64,000 bases of DNA from assembly GCA_009760855.2 (NCBI GenBank), contig WPIO01000001.1, forward strand, positions 2,286,501 through 2,350,500, in the 5' to 3' direction. The stretch comes from Cristatella mucedo. Lineage: Eukaryota; Bryozoa; Phylactolaemata; Cristatellidae. The notes beneath the pieces were generated by a model, which was not told the origin of the DNA, did no database searches, and saw only the letters and a list, made by a program, of their open reading frames with translations. Positions 1 to 10,902 of the stretch are shown here, piece by piece. Made by a program: the position numbers and the translations under genes. Each line of letters opens with the position of its first letter. Position 1 is the stretch's first letter.

Positions 1-359
1 CGTGTTTCTGACGCTCACAAAACACTTTCGTAGTTAATGCTGGCGCGCGTATTGAGTCGCCATTTTGATGACGCTGCACGGCAAAGGAAGGAGATGAGAT
101 TCCGAGCGGAGGAAGATGTGCAGGCAGGCGCTCTTGAAGCTGACACGACTAAGTAATTCGTCTCAAACCTTATTTAGTAGCTCTTCTGCATGCGAAAAAA
201 TTCATGAGAATTCTTAGCCCTACTTAAGCTTAGTCGGTGTGGGCGCGGCACCTCCTCTCGTCGGGCAGCTCTCCATCTGTGATAATTCTAGTCACTTGAC
301 GTCAAAGGGTTGCAGTTTAGTTTACCGGCTAGCCTAGTAAGAGATATGAAGATAAACGT

Positions 360-1500
360 GAATTCAAACCTTAAAGCGGCCGGCTTTCCAGGTAAGCGGC
401 GCACACCAGCTGTAAGTGACCGTCGGCGGGTGCCCTTGAAATACCGGGTCCCTCAGGCAGCCCCCTAGTCTCACTATTTACTGGTGTGTAATCTCACGCT
501 TGCATACTTGAACACACATTGGCCTTGATTTTTAAGCCGAAGAAACTCTGGTCTACCCTATCGTGCGACCGTTCTAAGCCTTGCTTCACATCTGACTCAC
601 TTATTTACCTCCCAGTCTGCAACGACGGCATTCGTGCTTGGATGGCTACTAACTTCCTTCCTGAAGCTCAATGATGATAAGACTACAACAATAGACACGG
701 ACAAACCAAGAGTCCCCTCTGCCCGACAACCGGAAGTCCCGACCCTCAAGATTGTTGCAACTTGCATCACTCTCGCGACGTCGGCCCGTAATCTAGGCAT
801 ACTGTTTGTAATTGACATTTTTAAATGAAAAAGCTTCCTCCGCGGTCAAGTCCGCTGCTTTCAGCTAAAGGATATCGCCAAAAAACAAAGCCTGATGGGA
901 TGGGACGACGACAACTAAACTCGTGCGTCCTTCAACGTGACATCTCAAGTTGATTGTCACAATTCCCTTTCTTCTGGAATCCCGGTCTGCGTCCTTCACC
1001 GTCAGAAAGTGGTTGAAAACACGAGGCTCATTTGCTCTGTCGTCGAAGCCGTGGCTCCTAAATCTAACCACTCTAAATGTAAGTGATTAGTGGTTTACCT
1101 ATCACAATCTAAAATCACAAATCAATTCACAACACAATCGAAACCACTTCCGTATGTGCTTCGCTGCCTTCCAGTAAAGCGTCGAGCCTTAGACAAAATT
1201 CTCTATCGCTAGCCTACCTATAAGATCGCATTGTTCCTATAGTGTGTTGTCGCAGCAACCCCTGTTTAGCATCTAGTCATCTTGCCGTCCCCAGCATAAA
1301 ATGTAATCATGCGATGATCGAGCCCTCAGCTTATGCGCCGAAAGTCTAAGATTTGCTTATAGTCACGGTCATTACCTGCAATATCCTTGTATCGTTTAAG
1401 CCTCAACTAAAGGCGCATCTCCCCTGGTCAGATTTTACTGCGCATGAGCAAACATGTCTCATTTTCTTCCTGTATGCTTTATTTGGTAACGCTTGAATAA
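360..1500 (+). pseudogene. Degenerate LINE fragment (CR1/L2-type reverse transcriptase), copy A
   Basis: Heavily decayed reverse-transcriptase sequence. Around 420-470 it resembles the VPQGSVLGP block of the better copy at 3.9 kb, and around 640-700 it resembles the block ending LKLNDDKT. Stops and shifts occur every few dozen codons, so the short ORFs here are remnants and not genes. The clade is inferred from the better copies in this window. The 5' and 3' limits are approximate. Confidence 0.55.
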
Positions 1501-2359
1501 ATCAGTGCTGCTAATGGTCAGAGGTCAGACCAACGGGCGGCCGTGAGAGCCTCTATGTTTGCATTAGCATGCCGGCCTAGGTGCGATGGGAAATTTTCTT
1601 TCTTTTGCACGCTTGAAACCGTGAACGTCGTTAACGTTAGGTTATTGAATCTCTTGAAGCGAATTGTAAAATGTGCGTAAATACAGATTTAGTTCTCTTA
1701 GGGTGATATACAGTCAACCTATTGTTATTATTATTGTTAGTGTTATTATTATAGACTGAAAGCCTTTGCTAAAGTGAACCACGGCTGGCTCTAAATAAAG
1801 AATCACCTGCTGCAGGACTCAAACCTTAAAAGTAAAAATAATAATAATAATACGTTTCATAGCGCCCTCAGAGAACTTGAGCTCTTTATAGGCACTTTAC
1901 CTATGCAGTACAGGAACCATGATTCAGTGGTTACTGCTAGCCTATGCCCTCTGTAGTAAATTTTAGGAACCCTACCTCTGGGCTAGGACGAGAGTGAAGC
2001 AATTTATTCTGGTCTCTATCGGAACTATCTTACTGCAATAGAGGACGTATTTAATCTGGAAAATCGGGCTTGCATGATAACTTTAAATTCCAGCTGAGAT
2101 AGATTGGCGTACACTATAAGACAGTGCTTTTCGCAGTCGGCTCGCCAAAGGCTTCGGCCGCTTGAGGGGAGGAGAGGCCAAAAGTGTGTCCAGTGATCTT
2201 TTCCGTGCAGAGATCTGCAAGGCAATGAAATCGCTCGCGTCGGCCGTGACGACCTCGGAGGCCTGCTTAAGTTGAGGACGCTGTGACTGACCCGCTGCGA
2301 TTTCTTGTACGTCTCGGCTGGCCTCGAGCCGTGGCAGTACATATACGCTAGCAGAATGG
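1501..2359. other. Repeat-derived spacer, no gene recognised
   Basis: No convincing coding sequence. ATT/TTA-rich tracts lie near 1,720-1,755 and 1,835-1,855. The stretch at about 1,850-1,925 reads, on the minus strand, like the 3' tail of the LINE at 3.8-5.1 kb (the segment containing CTCTGAGGGCGCT). It is probably a 5'-truncated LINE tail. The 118-codon minus ORF at 2,025-2,381 has no recognisable motif. Confidence 0.4.
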
Positions 2360-2525
2360 TTGCAAGGTGGTTGCTTTTCATGAACTTGGCCCCGAGGTCG
2401 TGGGTTCGAATCCTGTGGTGGGCGATCCTTTATCGCCGCTGCAAGCGGTGGTCATAGCCACAAAGGCTCTTCTGTCGCTATACAAAAAGAGGCTGTTATA
2501 TCAGCTTGTATTTTCCCCCTATTTC
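2360..2525 (+). repeat. tRNA-derived SINE, family B
   Basis: The head has a B-box-like GGTTCGAATCC core, preceded by an A-box-like stretch containing AAGGTGGTTGC. The body ends in TCGCTATACAAAAAGAGGC. The same body occurs on the minus strand near 53.4, 55.8 and, more diverged, 57.8 kb, so this is a dispersed family and not a functional tRNA gene. Pol III transcription from the internal boxes is inferred. Confidence 0.65.
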
Positions 2526-3690
2526 AGGGCTGCAAACTGGTAAAAGCTTACGACCACCTTGAGCGTGGTGAGCTACACGAGGAGATGCTTTGCTGTGAGG
2601 CCATAGTTTCAAAGGTGCTTCTAGAGCCGTCTCCGTTTTCTACTGCATCGATACAGCAGCTGATTGAGGTGTGTAGCGGCATGCTGCGGGCTTGTGACTA
2701 GCAAAATGAAGACTTTTGACAGTCATGCTTTTGGACCGATTGCTAAGACTATCTTTTAGAGAATTGCTTTGAGTGTGCTGGGACCTAAGTCAAAGCCAGT
2801 CACACGTCTATTTACTAATAGGTGCAGCCTCCTCCCCCCCAGTTGGTGTGCTGGGAATGACGTGCATGGGCAGGTCCGATGGACTCCCGCGATCACGTTA
2901 GCGAGCCGTCCCGCGCGGCCGACAGCAATCCTACTTGTACACGCTCTCGATATCTCTCGTTGTTTCGACGTGGCTTAAGCTGAGTTCAAGTAGATGAGCA
3001 ATAGTACAGATTAGTAGCCTATAAAGGCAGCAGTGACTCCTGGTTTAAGAGGACCTGTCAGTATGATTTTTCATAATTCAAACGCTGCTTAGTCCTAGCT
3101 AAAAAAGAGATGTATGCAATTTGAAGGAAAGCTGACTTACGTGGGACGAATATGGTTTGAAGAGGGTGAAGAGTAGGTCAACTATGGCAAGGACGTCGCT
3201 AAGAAAGCGGATGACGAGAACAAGGACAACGAAAAAGAGTATCAGGGAAGGGCAAGAACTACAATTTGAAGGCAGAGCTTAAGCAACGACACTCACTCTC
3301 CTGCTGCAGATTTTGGCACGTCCTATCCAGCCGTCCAGAACTGCTACTTCCGTATTACTCACAACGTCAACTGCTCTGCTGACTCTTCTGTGCTTCCCGA
3401 CTTCTTCTTTTTGCATGAGGTGAAGTCTTTTGGCTACCGAATGCGCACCGATAGTGGCTTAGGCTGTGAGTGTGCTATGCAAAACTCTCCAGCGTAGCAT
3501 CCACATAGTCTTTGTAGCTTTATAGAGTTACAGACGGAGATACAGATCAAGATCGATGAACTTTAAAGGATAGAGTAACTTAAGTTCCAAGCCGCTCTCG
3601 TTGGCTCTTAGCTGGTTCGACTAACCCAGCTCAGTTGATCGACATACCCTGGTTATTTGCAGATAGGGCTGATAGTAATAATAATAAAGC
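2526..3690. other. Spacer without a recognised gene
   Basis: Mixed-composition sequence. The longest ORF (2,769-2,978, plus) has no recognisable motif and weak coding appearance. An AT-rich tract begins near 3,675. Nothing further can be supported. Confidence 0.4.
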
Positions 3691-3749
3691 TATTGATATA
3701 ATATAAATATATAAATGAATAGTATATATAAAATAATGAATATGATATA

Positions 3750-3805
3750 GTATTTCTTAGCGCCTTGACGGAACTATCTTTCTTGGAACTTTACATGTTC
3801 TCGAA
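3750..3805 (-). repeat. LINE 3'-tail fragment
   Basis: The minus strand resembles the conserved tail of the local LINE family (a GCGC block after an AGTTC-type stretch) and sits next to an AT-rich simple tract, as expected for a severely 5'-truncated insertion. It is short, so confidence is modest. Confidence 0.4.
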
Positions 3806-5147
3806 AGAAAGCAGTACTTCTAGAGCGCCTCTCATCTCGCCTGGGCATCACTGGCACTGCTCTGCAGTGGTTCAGGTCCTATCTCAGTGGGAGACTCCAG
3901 AGTGTTGACGTGAATAGACAAAGATCATCTGAAGTACCTCTAAAATATGGAGTACCCCAGGGCTCTGTGCTAGGTCCGGTCCTTTTCACCGTTTATACTC
4001 TCCCTCTCGCTAAAGTGATTGCCAAGCACAATCTAGGCTTTCACTTCTATGCGGATGACACTCAGTTGTACCTTTGCTTTGATCCCTCCCAGCCTTCGAG
4101 CACCTCAAATTCTCTCAACTCACTTGCTGCATGCATTGATGACATCCGATCATGGATGGCAGCAAATTTTCTAAAACTAAACGATGATAAAACTAACTTA
4201 CTAGTTATGGGCAAACCTAGTGTTATTCAGAAATTGGAAAGGCTGACTTTCAAAATTGGCTCTGCCAGCATATCTCCAGTTGCATCAGCTCGAAATCTAG
4301 GTGTCATATTCCAAAGCGACCTCTCGTGAGACGACCACATCAGCTCCACAGTCAAATCAGCCTATTTTCAGCTTCATAACATTGCTAAAATTAGGGCTTG
4401 TTTAGATAAGGATACCACGTCCAAGTTGGTCCACGCATTCGTGACATCTCGTCTCGACTTCTGCAACTCACTGCTTACTGGCCTACCAGCATGTGCGATC
4501 AGGCGATTGCAGCTGGTGCAAAACTCTGCAGCTAGGCTTGTCTGTCGTGAGCGTCGCAGTTGCCACATTACTCCACTTCTCGCCGACCTGCATTGGTTAC
4601 CAGTCAAGCAACGGATTGACTTCAAGGTTTTTTGTTGCTCACTTTTAGGTCTCTTCATTCTATGGCTCCAGCCTATCTTTCAGATATACTACCCAATCAG
4701 GCAAAGCATCGTACCACTCGCTTTTCGGAATCCAACAGTCTAGAAATACCTCGTACAAACCTTAAATCCTTTGGAGACCGTGCATTTAGCTCGTATGCTC
4801 CCACAGCCTGGAACTCCCTCCCGACCTGCATCAGAACATCCCCTGACCTGACCACATTTAAAAGAAACTTAAAAACATACCTATTTAGGACAGCATTTAG
4901 TGGGTCCTTGTGATTCGTCCTCGATGTGCTTATGCGTGCTGACACTGTTCATGCTGCCACTAACCACATTTGCATGCTGACCCAGTGCATGTAACCCCTA
5001 ACCATGTTATTCATTTTGTTTGTTTTTCAAGCATGATTTTACTTACTATTCTATTGCGGATCACTTTGCAGCAAATGTAAAGCACCTAGAAAGAGATTAA
5101 GTTCTCTGAGGGCGCTTTATCAAGTGCAATATTATTATTATTATTAT
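3806..5147 (+). mobile_element. 5'-truncated CR1/L2-type LINE, RT and C-terminal domain, copy B
   Basis: This is the best-preserved LINE of the window. The RT segment includes GVPQGSVLGPVLF and the catalytic YADDTQLY box, then a thumb region with SRLDFCNSLLTGLP and LQLVQNSAARLV, typical of the CR1/L2 group. The 3' tail has CTCTGAGGGCGCTTTAT followed by (TTA)n at about 5,133-5,147. The reading frame is broken by an in-frame TGA at 4,327-4,329 and a shift near 4,630. It continues to a stop at 4,911-4,913. The endonuclease domain is missing, as in most 5'-truncated copies. It is inactive. Confidence 0.85.
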
Positions 5148-7829
5148 GGCAATGGCTTAAGATAACGAGCACAAATTCAGCACACCTAATCATGCAAAGG
5201 AAATTTCAAACGGACCTAGTAAATGATCCATATATTTTATTAATGTGCAATCCACACCTTGCAGATGCAATCTCCAGTCAAAGTTTGAGCTATTATTTCA
5301 ATTCAAATGACACGATGCCTTTGCGTTGACCTCTCTCAACCATCCAGCAAAGTATAATGTGTTGCCATTATGCATATTGTATGTGCTGGTGGAGCACAAG
5401 CAGTCAAGTGTTTATTCTTGCACGTTAGTTTAACTGTTTATACGGACCCATTAGTTGTGCTAAAAAATTCTTAACTCTTTATGTGTGAATTACGTCTTTA
5501 GTTATTAGTTTGATAATGGCTTGTATTTACCTTTGTAGATTTCAACGTTACGGAAGTACAGAAATATCGATGAGATTAGCCAACTTGACACGCAATGTTT
5601 TGAGATCCCCCTGCCAACGAATGCCATGCCATGGTTGGAGCAGCCTAATGCTTTATGTGAAGGCCGGGCCAACCTCTCCCAGAGCCGGGCAGCACGAATA
5701 TCAGCTCATGTACAAACATCAGCGCCTGCATCAGCACTGCTGTTCGAGCGTATTATTAGAGCACTCTCTACTAATGAAATGCTTGAAGTTTCCAGAAGTC
5801 CTTAAATTTCAGTTTAAAGTTTGCGTAACCACCTGAAAGCTTGCTTGACACGAATAAATTTCGCAGGTTTTGGCATTGATGTTAGCGATTTGTTTGGCGG
5901 TCCGCACTATAATTAATAATGCAGCTGTAAGTGCACACAATGTCATAAAAATGTATACACAAGGCGAGAGCATCTTAAAAAAAACACAAAGCCTTGGCTG
6001 TTCCTAAACTCGGCCCTTGATTGACCTTGGCGAAATGATTGACCTTGGCGAATTTATTGACCTTGGCGAATTGATGCCCTTGATTGACCTTGGCGAATCT
6101 CAAACAGCATGAGCTGGCAACAGCTCAGGCTGGCTGCTTATTACTGCACGTGCCAAAGATTAACATTTTGAGTGACAGAAGGTGTAGATTATGTGTTAGC
6201 ACAATTATGAATCAGCCTTCATTTGATTTCTAAATTGCGTTTTATTTACGCGGCATGCAGATAGGTATTCAAATTGAAGTAACGTCTCACTGCGTGAATC
6301 TGCTTGAGACAACATTTTTCGGATTTTAATATGCAAGAACAAAATTAAAATAAACTTTACTACACTAATAATCAGAGTGGGCAATGGGATGTATTTGTCG
6401 TTATTCAGAGGCTGCTCCAACCTAGCCAAAATTTGAACTGCAATTCCAAAAATTCTGTGATAGGAATTGCCATCCATTTTGCATCAGCTGCAAACAACAG
6501 TTTTGGAATCTCCGTGACTTTGACTGGTAAGCAAAAAATACGGTTGAAATGATATTGATGAACTTCCTTAGGACAATAGAAAGGACATCACTGTGACGAG
6601 TCAGTCATAAACTGCAGCTGCAGCTGAAACTGCAAAAGTTGGAGCTACCGTTTTAAGTTACCCGTGTAGCCTGTCGCAAGTGCTATTATGAAGCAGAATA
6701 CGCAAATAAGTTTTGCAATACAGGAGCGATTATCATAGCTGGAGCAAGACGAATAGCCTTCGTCGCGAATCAGCATTCGAGCTGGACCTAAAATTAATAT
6801 GAGCTGATCATACTGGCTGCTAAGTGCGGCACGTAGGTGTGGCATCCATACCAGTAATGTGCCGCAAGAATAAGCTGCATACATTCAAGTAGCATAGTTG
6901 ATTGAACTAACGAAGGAGTACGTGGCATTGAAAATCCATCGGTTAGTGTTCTGGTTGCCACAGACTTACTTACTTAGACAGCATATTAAAATAGATTCAG
7001 CCTCTGAATCTATTTAGTATAAAGTGTAAAGTAAGCTGCTTTACCCTCTATTGAATAATAAATTGGATAAGGGAGTTTAATGTACACTGGTTGGAATTAG
7101 GTCGCACTTAGAACCGTTCCTTTTTTAGCTCTTTGACTTCAATGCATCACAGGTGGCCGGTGCAATAGACGTGCACTGGTTTCCAGCTGTGATTTATTTA
7201 ATTCCGCAGCCATCAAAAATTAGCTAACTAGCAAGCAACGACGTGCACGGCATCGTTTGAACATCTATCATCTATCATTGTTTGTGTATCTAGCGTGTAC
7301 TATCCCTTAAACTGCCAGACAAATCAAAAGTACTACAATTTGCTCATTCACCTATGTTCACTGGTTTCACTCACCTTAGAAGAAACTACAGTGATAGTAG
7401 CGATTTACGAGTAGCAGTTTTGCGTAGTGTCAGTCAGTAGTGTCTTAGTGGTCACTGTCGTCTAAGTGGTCATATTTGCTACACCGTCAATGTGCATTAT
7501 GTTTAGTAGGAGACTGACGGGTTTCAAGCGTGTATATTTATTGCATATTGCACATGATATAGTTTCGCCTTTAATTTCCTTCATTATTTTATGGACTTTT
7601 ACGTGGCTTAGTACATTTCTGAAAGAAATGCGTTTCTGTGCAAATCCGACATAGATCCTCGCCATCCAAGCGCAGCACTTGAAGCCTACGCAACCAAGAC
7701 GGTGCCTGCAATCGAGCCACTTTTGAGATGTTTACTGCGAGCCAGCCCGCCGCGGTACGATCGTGTTTAGTAAAGTCGGCAAACGGGTGACGAAGGCCAA
7801 GCCTAGCTTTTATGAAAACATAGTTGAAT
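5148..7829. other. Long spacer without recognised genes
   Basis: AT-leaning sequence with no coding region I can support. The 108-codon ORF at 5,510-5,836 and the 90-codon minus ORF at 6,205-6,477 show no domain and are probably chance. The only clear structure is the short minisatellite near 6,010-6,098, listed separately. Confidence 0.4.
6010..6098. repeat. Short minisatellite, TTGACCTTGGCGAA core
   Basis: Four copies of TTGACCTTGGCGAA, the first three spaced 18 bp apart and the last displaced by an extra 9 bp (TGATGCCCT). It is a local tandem repeat with no coding role visible. Confidence 0.8.
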
Positions 7830-8378
7830 CGCAGATGCACAATCCGAAATTGCTGCTTTCTACGATCTCAACAGTCTCTTTCACCGCTCCCAGGTTCCAG
7901 GTCCTTACTTAGTGATGCTTGCGATGATGACCTAGCTGATCGCTTCTGTGGCCTCTTTCTGAGCCAAATAGACAGCTTCAGGGAGTCCATCAATAGGATG
8001 GCAGCATCACTCCTCCTGGAAACCTGTCTCTCTATTCTATGCAGCACTTCAAGTCTAAATTCAAGGCGGCCTCGAGTGACCTCAGCCTGAAGCTCATATC
8101 CTTATCAAAGAACACAACTATTCCTCTACACCCTATTCCCAACGTCTTGCTTCTACAATGCACAGAGCTGCTGCTGCTACCAGGCATAACTAACGTCGTA
8201 AATATGTCGACAGCCTCAGGTTATGCTCCTGCACCTTTAACAAAGGCTTTATTCAGGCCACTACTCGAGAAAGCAGCACTAGACCTAGAGAACACGAGCA
8301 ATTTCCGCCCATTCTCCATTTAACCGTTCCCATGAAAGACACTGGAACGAGTCGTGGCAGACCGCCTGAACTTACATA

Positions 8379-8505
8379 ATAATGATAATGATAAATAATA
8401 ATAATACACGTTATAAAGTGCCCTTAGAGAACCCAATTTCTTTCTAGGCGCTTTACATCTGCTGCCGAGGAAACATGATCGGATGGTTAGTGGTGACTAT
8501 CTATG
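8379..8505 (-). repeat. LINE 3'-tail insertion inside LINE copy C
   Basis: On the minus strand this matches the LINE tail (GCGCC..AGAAA..GGGCAC..TTATAA) and ends in an ATT/AAT-rich tract at about 8,379-8,405. It separates two collinear parts of LINE copy C, so it is a nested younger insertion. Confidence 0.65.
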
Positions 8506-8655
8506 GAAACTTCAAACCTTGCTGGTAAGTTCCAGTCTGCTTTTAGAGCTAATCACTCCACAAATTCAGCATTGCATCGGATGTGTAATGACCTACTTAG
8601 GAATGCAGACTTAGGGAAAGTATTTCTCTTGTTTGCTCAATCGGTCAGAAGCTTT

Positions 8656-8659
<4 letters not shown>

Positions 8660-8753
<94 letters not shown>

Positions 8754-8759
8754 GTGTGT

Positions 8760-8836
<77 letters not shown>
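8660..8836. repeat. (TA)n then (TG)n compound microsatellite
   Basis: About 90 bp of TA dinucleotides with two single-base interruptions, followed by about 80 bp of TG dinucleotides. Direct observation. Confidence 0.97.
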
Positions 8837-8840
<4 letters not shown>

Positions 8841-8842
8841 TT

Positions 8843-8995
8843 AATAGCGCCCTAACGTAACTTAATCTCTATTCAGGGGCTTCACAAATGCGACTGGGCT
8901 TGAACCCACGACCTTGGCCAGACCTTGGTCGGGGTGAGCAACTAACCAAACAGAGCCACGACCTCGGCCAAACCAGCACAGCAACTATCGATCAC
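8843..8995 (-). repeat. tRNA-derived SINE, family A
   Basis: On the minus strand the unit has a tRNA-like head with a B-box-like core around GGGTTCAAGCCC. Its end resembles the LINE tail (AGATTAAGTTAC..GGCGCTATTA). Related copies lie near 32,950, 57,350 and 61,050. It abuts the TG microsatellite. Confidence 0.6.
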
Positions 8996-9037
8996 CAAGC
9001 CCGTCTCAAGTGTCTCACCTCGCCTGGGCTTTAGAGG

Positions 9038-9044
9038 TACTGCA
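9038..9044. repeat. Left target-site duplication of the Polinton
   Basis: TACTGCA directly precedes the left terminus and recurs at 30,967-30,973 directly after the right terminus. Polintons usually make 6-bp duplications. The extra base may be coincidence or terminus ambiguity, because the ends themselves contain GTAGT repeats. Confidence 0.8.
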
Positions 9045-9270
9045 GTAGTTATGTTTTGAACGTTATAGAGCCTAGGGCTCAGCCTAGACCCTCAATCTCG
9101 CTGTCGCTCGATCGAGTGTCTTCGTCTGAGACCACTAGTCTCCATAACTTTCAAAACCAAACTACTCGCTCAACACTAGACTCACTGTCGCTCGGCATAG
9201 TGTTTTCGCCAACTTCGTTGTTTATCCTATCGCACTCTAACATAATAAAATTTGATTTAAAGAAAAAATG
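9045..9270 (+). repeat. Left terminal inverted repeat
   Basis: Starts GTAGTTATGTTTTGAACG and is matched almost base for base by the reverse complement of about 30,741-30,966. By eye about ten substitutions and one 3-bp indel separate the arms, roughly 95% identity. The terminal GTAGT repeats are typical of Polinton ends. The plus ORF opening at 9,056 runs through the TIR by chance. Confidence 0.95.
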
Positions 9271-9283
9271 TATTAAATATACT

Positions 9284-10032
9284 ATGAGTACAAGGTGTAA
9301 ATTCTTTCCTAGACATTGGCATGAGAGTATGATTTCTTATATAATCAGATTTAGGGAAGTATTTTACAAGTTTTATGATCATTGCATTCCTTTTGTTAAT
9401 GGATATGATGAAATTAAACTACACACAGATTTTATAATTGATTTAATTCGTGAAGGTGAGGGACAAAAGTTAACAAATTATAATTTGATTAGACACCCAG
9501 AATTCTTTAATGAGGATCAATCTCCTAGTATTGTTGATGATTGTCTAGTTAAAACATTCAGGGATCCATATTATGAAACAGGTTTTCCAAGAAATATTGC
9601 TGATAGTATTTTATAAATAATTATAGGAAAACGGCAGATCTAAGAAAAAAATGTGTTCTTCAAAGATATGATGAAACAGTTGCATATAACATTAAAGTTA
9701 GATCATGTTTAACACAGTTAACAAGAGTAAGATATATAATTAAAATAGTAAATATAATAGTAGCTTTAGGAGTTACAGTTTCTACATCTCATATTCACAC
9801 ACATCCAGATATAACTAATGTACTCTCTGTTCTCTCGACATTAACAGCAATGCTAATGGCAGTTGATGGGGTTTTAGTTGAAATAGATAAATGAAAAAGA
9901 TTTACTCTCAATTCTAACACACAATATTTTTCAAAAATAACTGATGCTTTATCTGATGAAGTAGTTACAAAAGAAGAGTTTGACTATATTATAGCAGAAC
10001 GTTCACAAAGAGAAACTACTCCTCTTGCTTAA
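9284..10032 (+). pseudogene. Two-transmembrane protein next to the left end (broken)
   Basis: The start at 9,284 follows TATACT. An upstream in-frame start at 9,056 lies in the TIR and is unlikely. The first segment reads to TAA at 9,614-9,616. The rest continues in another frame to TAA at 10,030-10,032, with an in-frame TGA at 9,892-9,894. The second part has two hydrophobic stretches, IIKIVNIIVALGVTVS and VLSVLSTLTAMLMAVDGVLV, followed by a charged helix. This layout recalls 2TM SLATT/DUF4231-type proteins, but that is a guess from topology. Relatives of two parts are seen in the older element near 34.1-34.7 kb, on opposite strands. Confidence 0.6.
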
Positions 10033-10070
10033 TCACTTGCAATTCCTCTCTAACAAAGCTTCTCTTAACA

Positions 10071-10893
10071 TTATTTACAAAAAAAATATCTAACCGGTTG
10101 TTTTTTCAATACCATTATTCTAGCAATAGTATGTTTAGTCAAGCTCCATATTGCATCTGTAGCTCTTCTTCTTTTTTCATCTTCTCCTTCACCTGGTTCT
10201 AGTAAGTATCTAACAGTTGTTCCAAGTTCTAATAATTTTTCTTGTTCTCCAACTTTTCTATGATATTTTGGTATACTAAGTTTTACTGATTCTTTTTTTA
10301 TCGCCTTTCTCACCAATTGATCTTGTAACACTATTATTTAGATAATCAATAATCTTTGGTAAATCATAAATCCATTCTTTATTTCTAGTGTAATCTCCAT
10401 TATTAATGTTTTCTAATTCTTTTTCATATTGCGCAATAAATGCTCTTTCTGCTACAGTTCTATTCATTCTTTCAACAAGTGCAACACTCTTTTTACTAGT
10501 AGCTTCTATAACTTGTGTTTCATGTCTTTTAATTTCTTTCATGAACTCTCCTTTAAACTCAGTTCCAGGATCTACTGTTATCTTCTTTGGCCATTTCAAT
10601 AAACTTTTTGTATAAATATCTGTTATAGCTTGTGTTAATTCTTTAGAAGACTTTGTTTTAAGTGGTCTCGAGTCTTTGTATCTGCTAGCAACATCAATAA
10701 CACTCAAAGCATATTTGTATCCAGAATCATTCGGCATATACAAAATATCTGCTTGATGATTTTTATTAGGTTTAGCTATATTAAAGAAACCTTTCGGAAT
10801 TACTTTCGGCCTTAACTTGAATATCTGGCTTATATCTGAGTCTGGATTAAATTTCCCTTCCTTTTTTCTTTCATTTAGAGTTAAAAATGACAT
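10071..10893 (-). pseudogene. Retroviral-type (rve) DDE integrase, one frameshift
   Basis: Catalyses insertion of the linear viral DNA into host DNA. The segment 10,276-10,893 holds the catalytic core: D49 (ADILYMPND), D108 (TVDPGTEF) and E141 (VALVERMNRT), the D..D..E triad of rve integrases, with a conserved SRYKDSRPLKTKSS stretch. A shift in the 10,276-10,331 overlap moves the C-terminal part (KYHRKVGEQEKLLELGTTVR) into another frame, ending at 10,071. The start ATG shares a 9-bp palindromic promoter with the divergent gene at 10,903. The first 40 residues look like the remains of a short N-terminal extension. Inactive as written because the tail is out of frame. Confidence 0.9.
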
Positions 10894-10902
10894 TCTATAG
10901 AA
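10894..10902. promoter_or_regulatory. 9-bp bidirectional promoter, palindromic TTCTATAGAA core
   Basis: The whole space between the integrase ATG (10,893, minus) and the Cys-rich ATG (10,903, plus) is TCTATAGAA. With the adjacent T it forms the palindrome TTCTATAGAA, so each strand reads TATAGAA followed at once by ATG. Similar TATAG motifs precede nearly every other gene start in the element. A promoter role is inferred from position and recurrence. Confidence 0.75.

Larger units (their letters stand above)
7830..9037 (+). mobile_element. LINE copy C, 5' half (interrupted by the Polinton)
   Basis: Decayed LINE ORF. Around 8,240-8,320 it reads like the CR1/L2 segment before the RT (NFRP block), and around 8,521-8,620 like the RT segment containing FRANHST. 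It is interrupted by a minus-strand LINE tail (about 8,379-8,505), then by a microsatellite and SINE (8,660-8,995), and finally at 9,038-9,044 by the Polinton. The LINE sequence resumes at 30,974. The join corresponds to the CTCTGCAGTGGTTCAGG region near 3,863 of copy B, showing insertion into an existing LINE. Confidence 0.75.

Noticed and set aside
2360-2440. Functional tRNA gene suggested by GGTTCGAATCC
   Set aside because: The same unit with a non-tRNA body occurs several times, so it is a SINE; no cloverleaf could be drawn.
9056-9283. N-terminal 76 codons of the ORF beginning at 9,056
   Set aside because: They translate the terminal inverted repeat; the element's start motif points to ATG 9,284.
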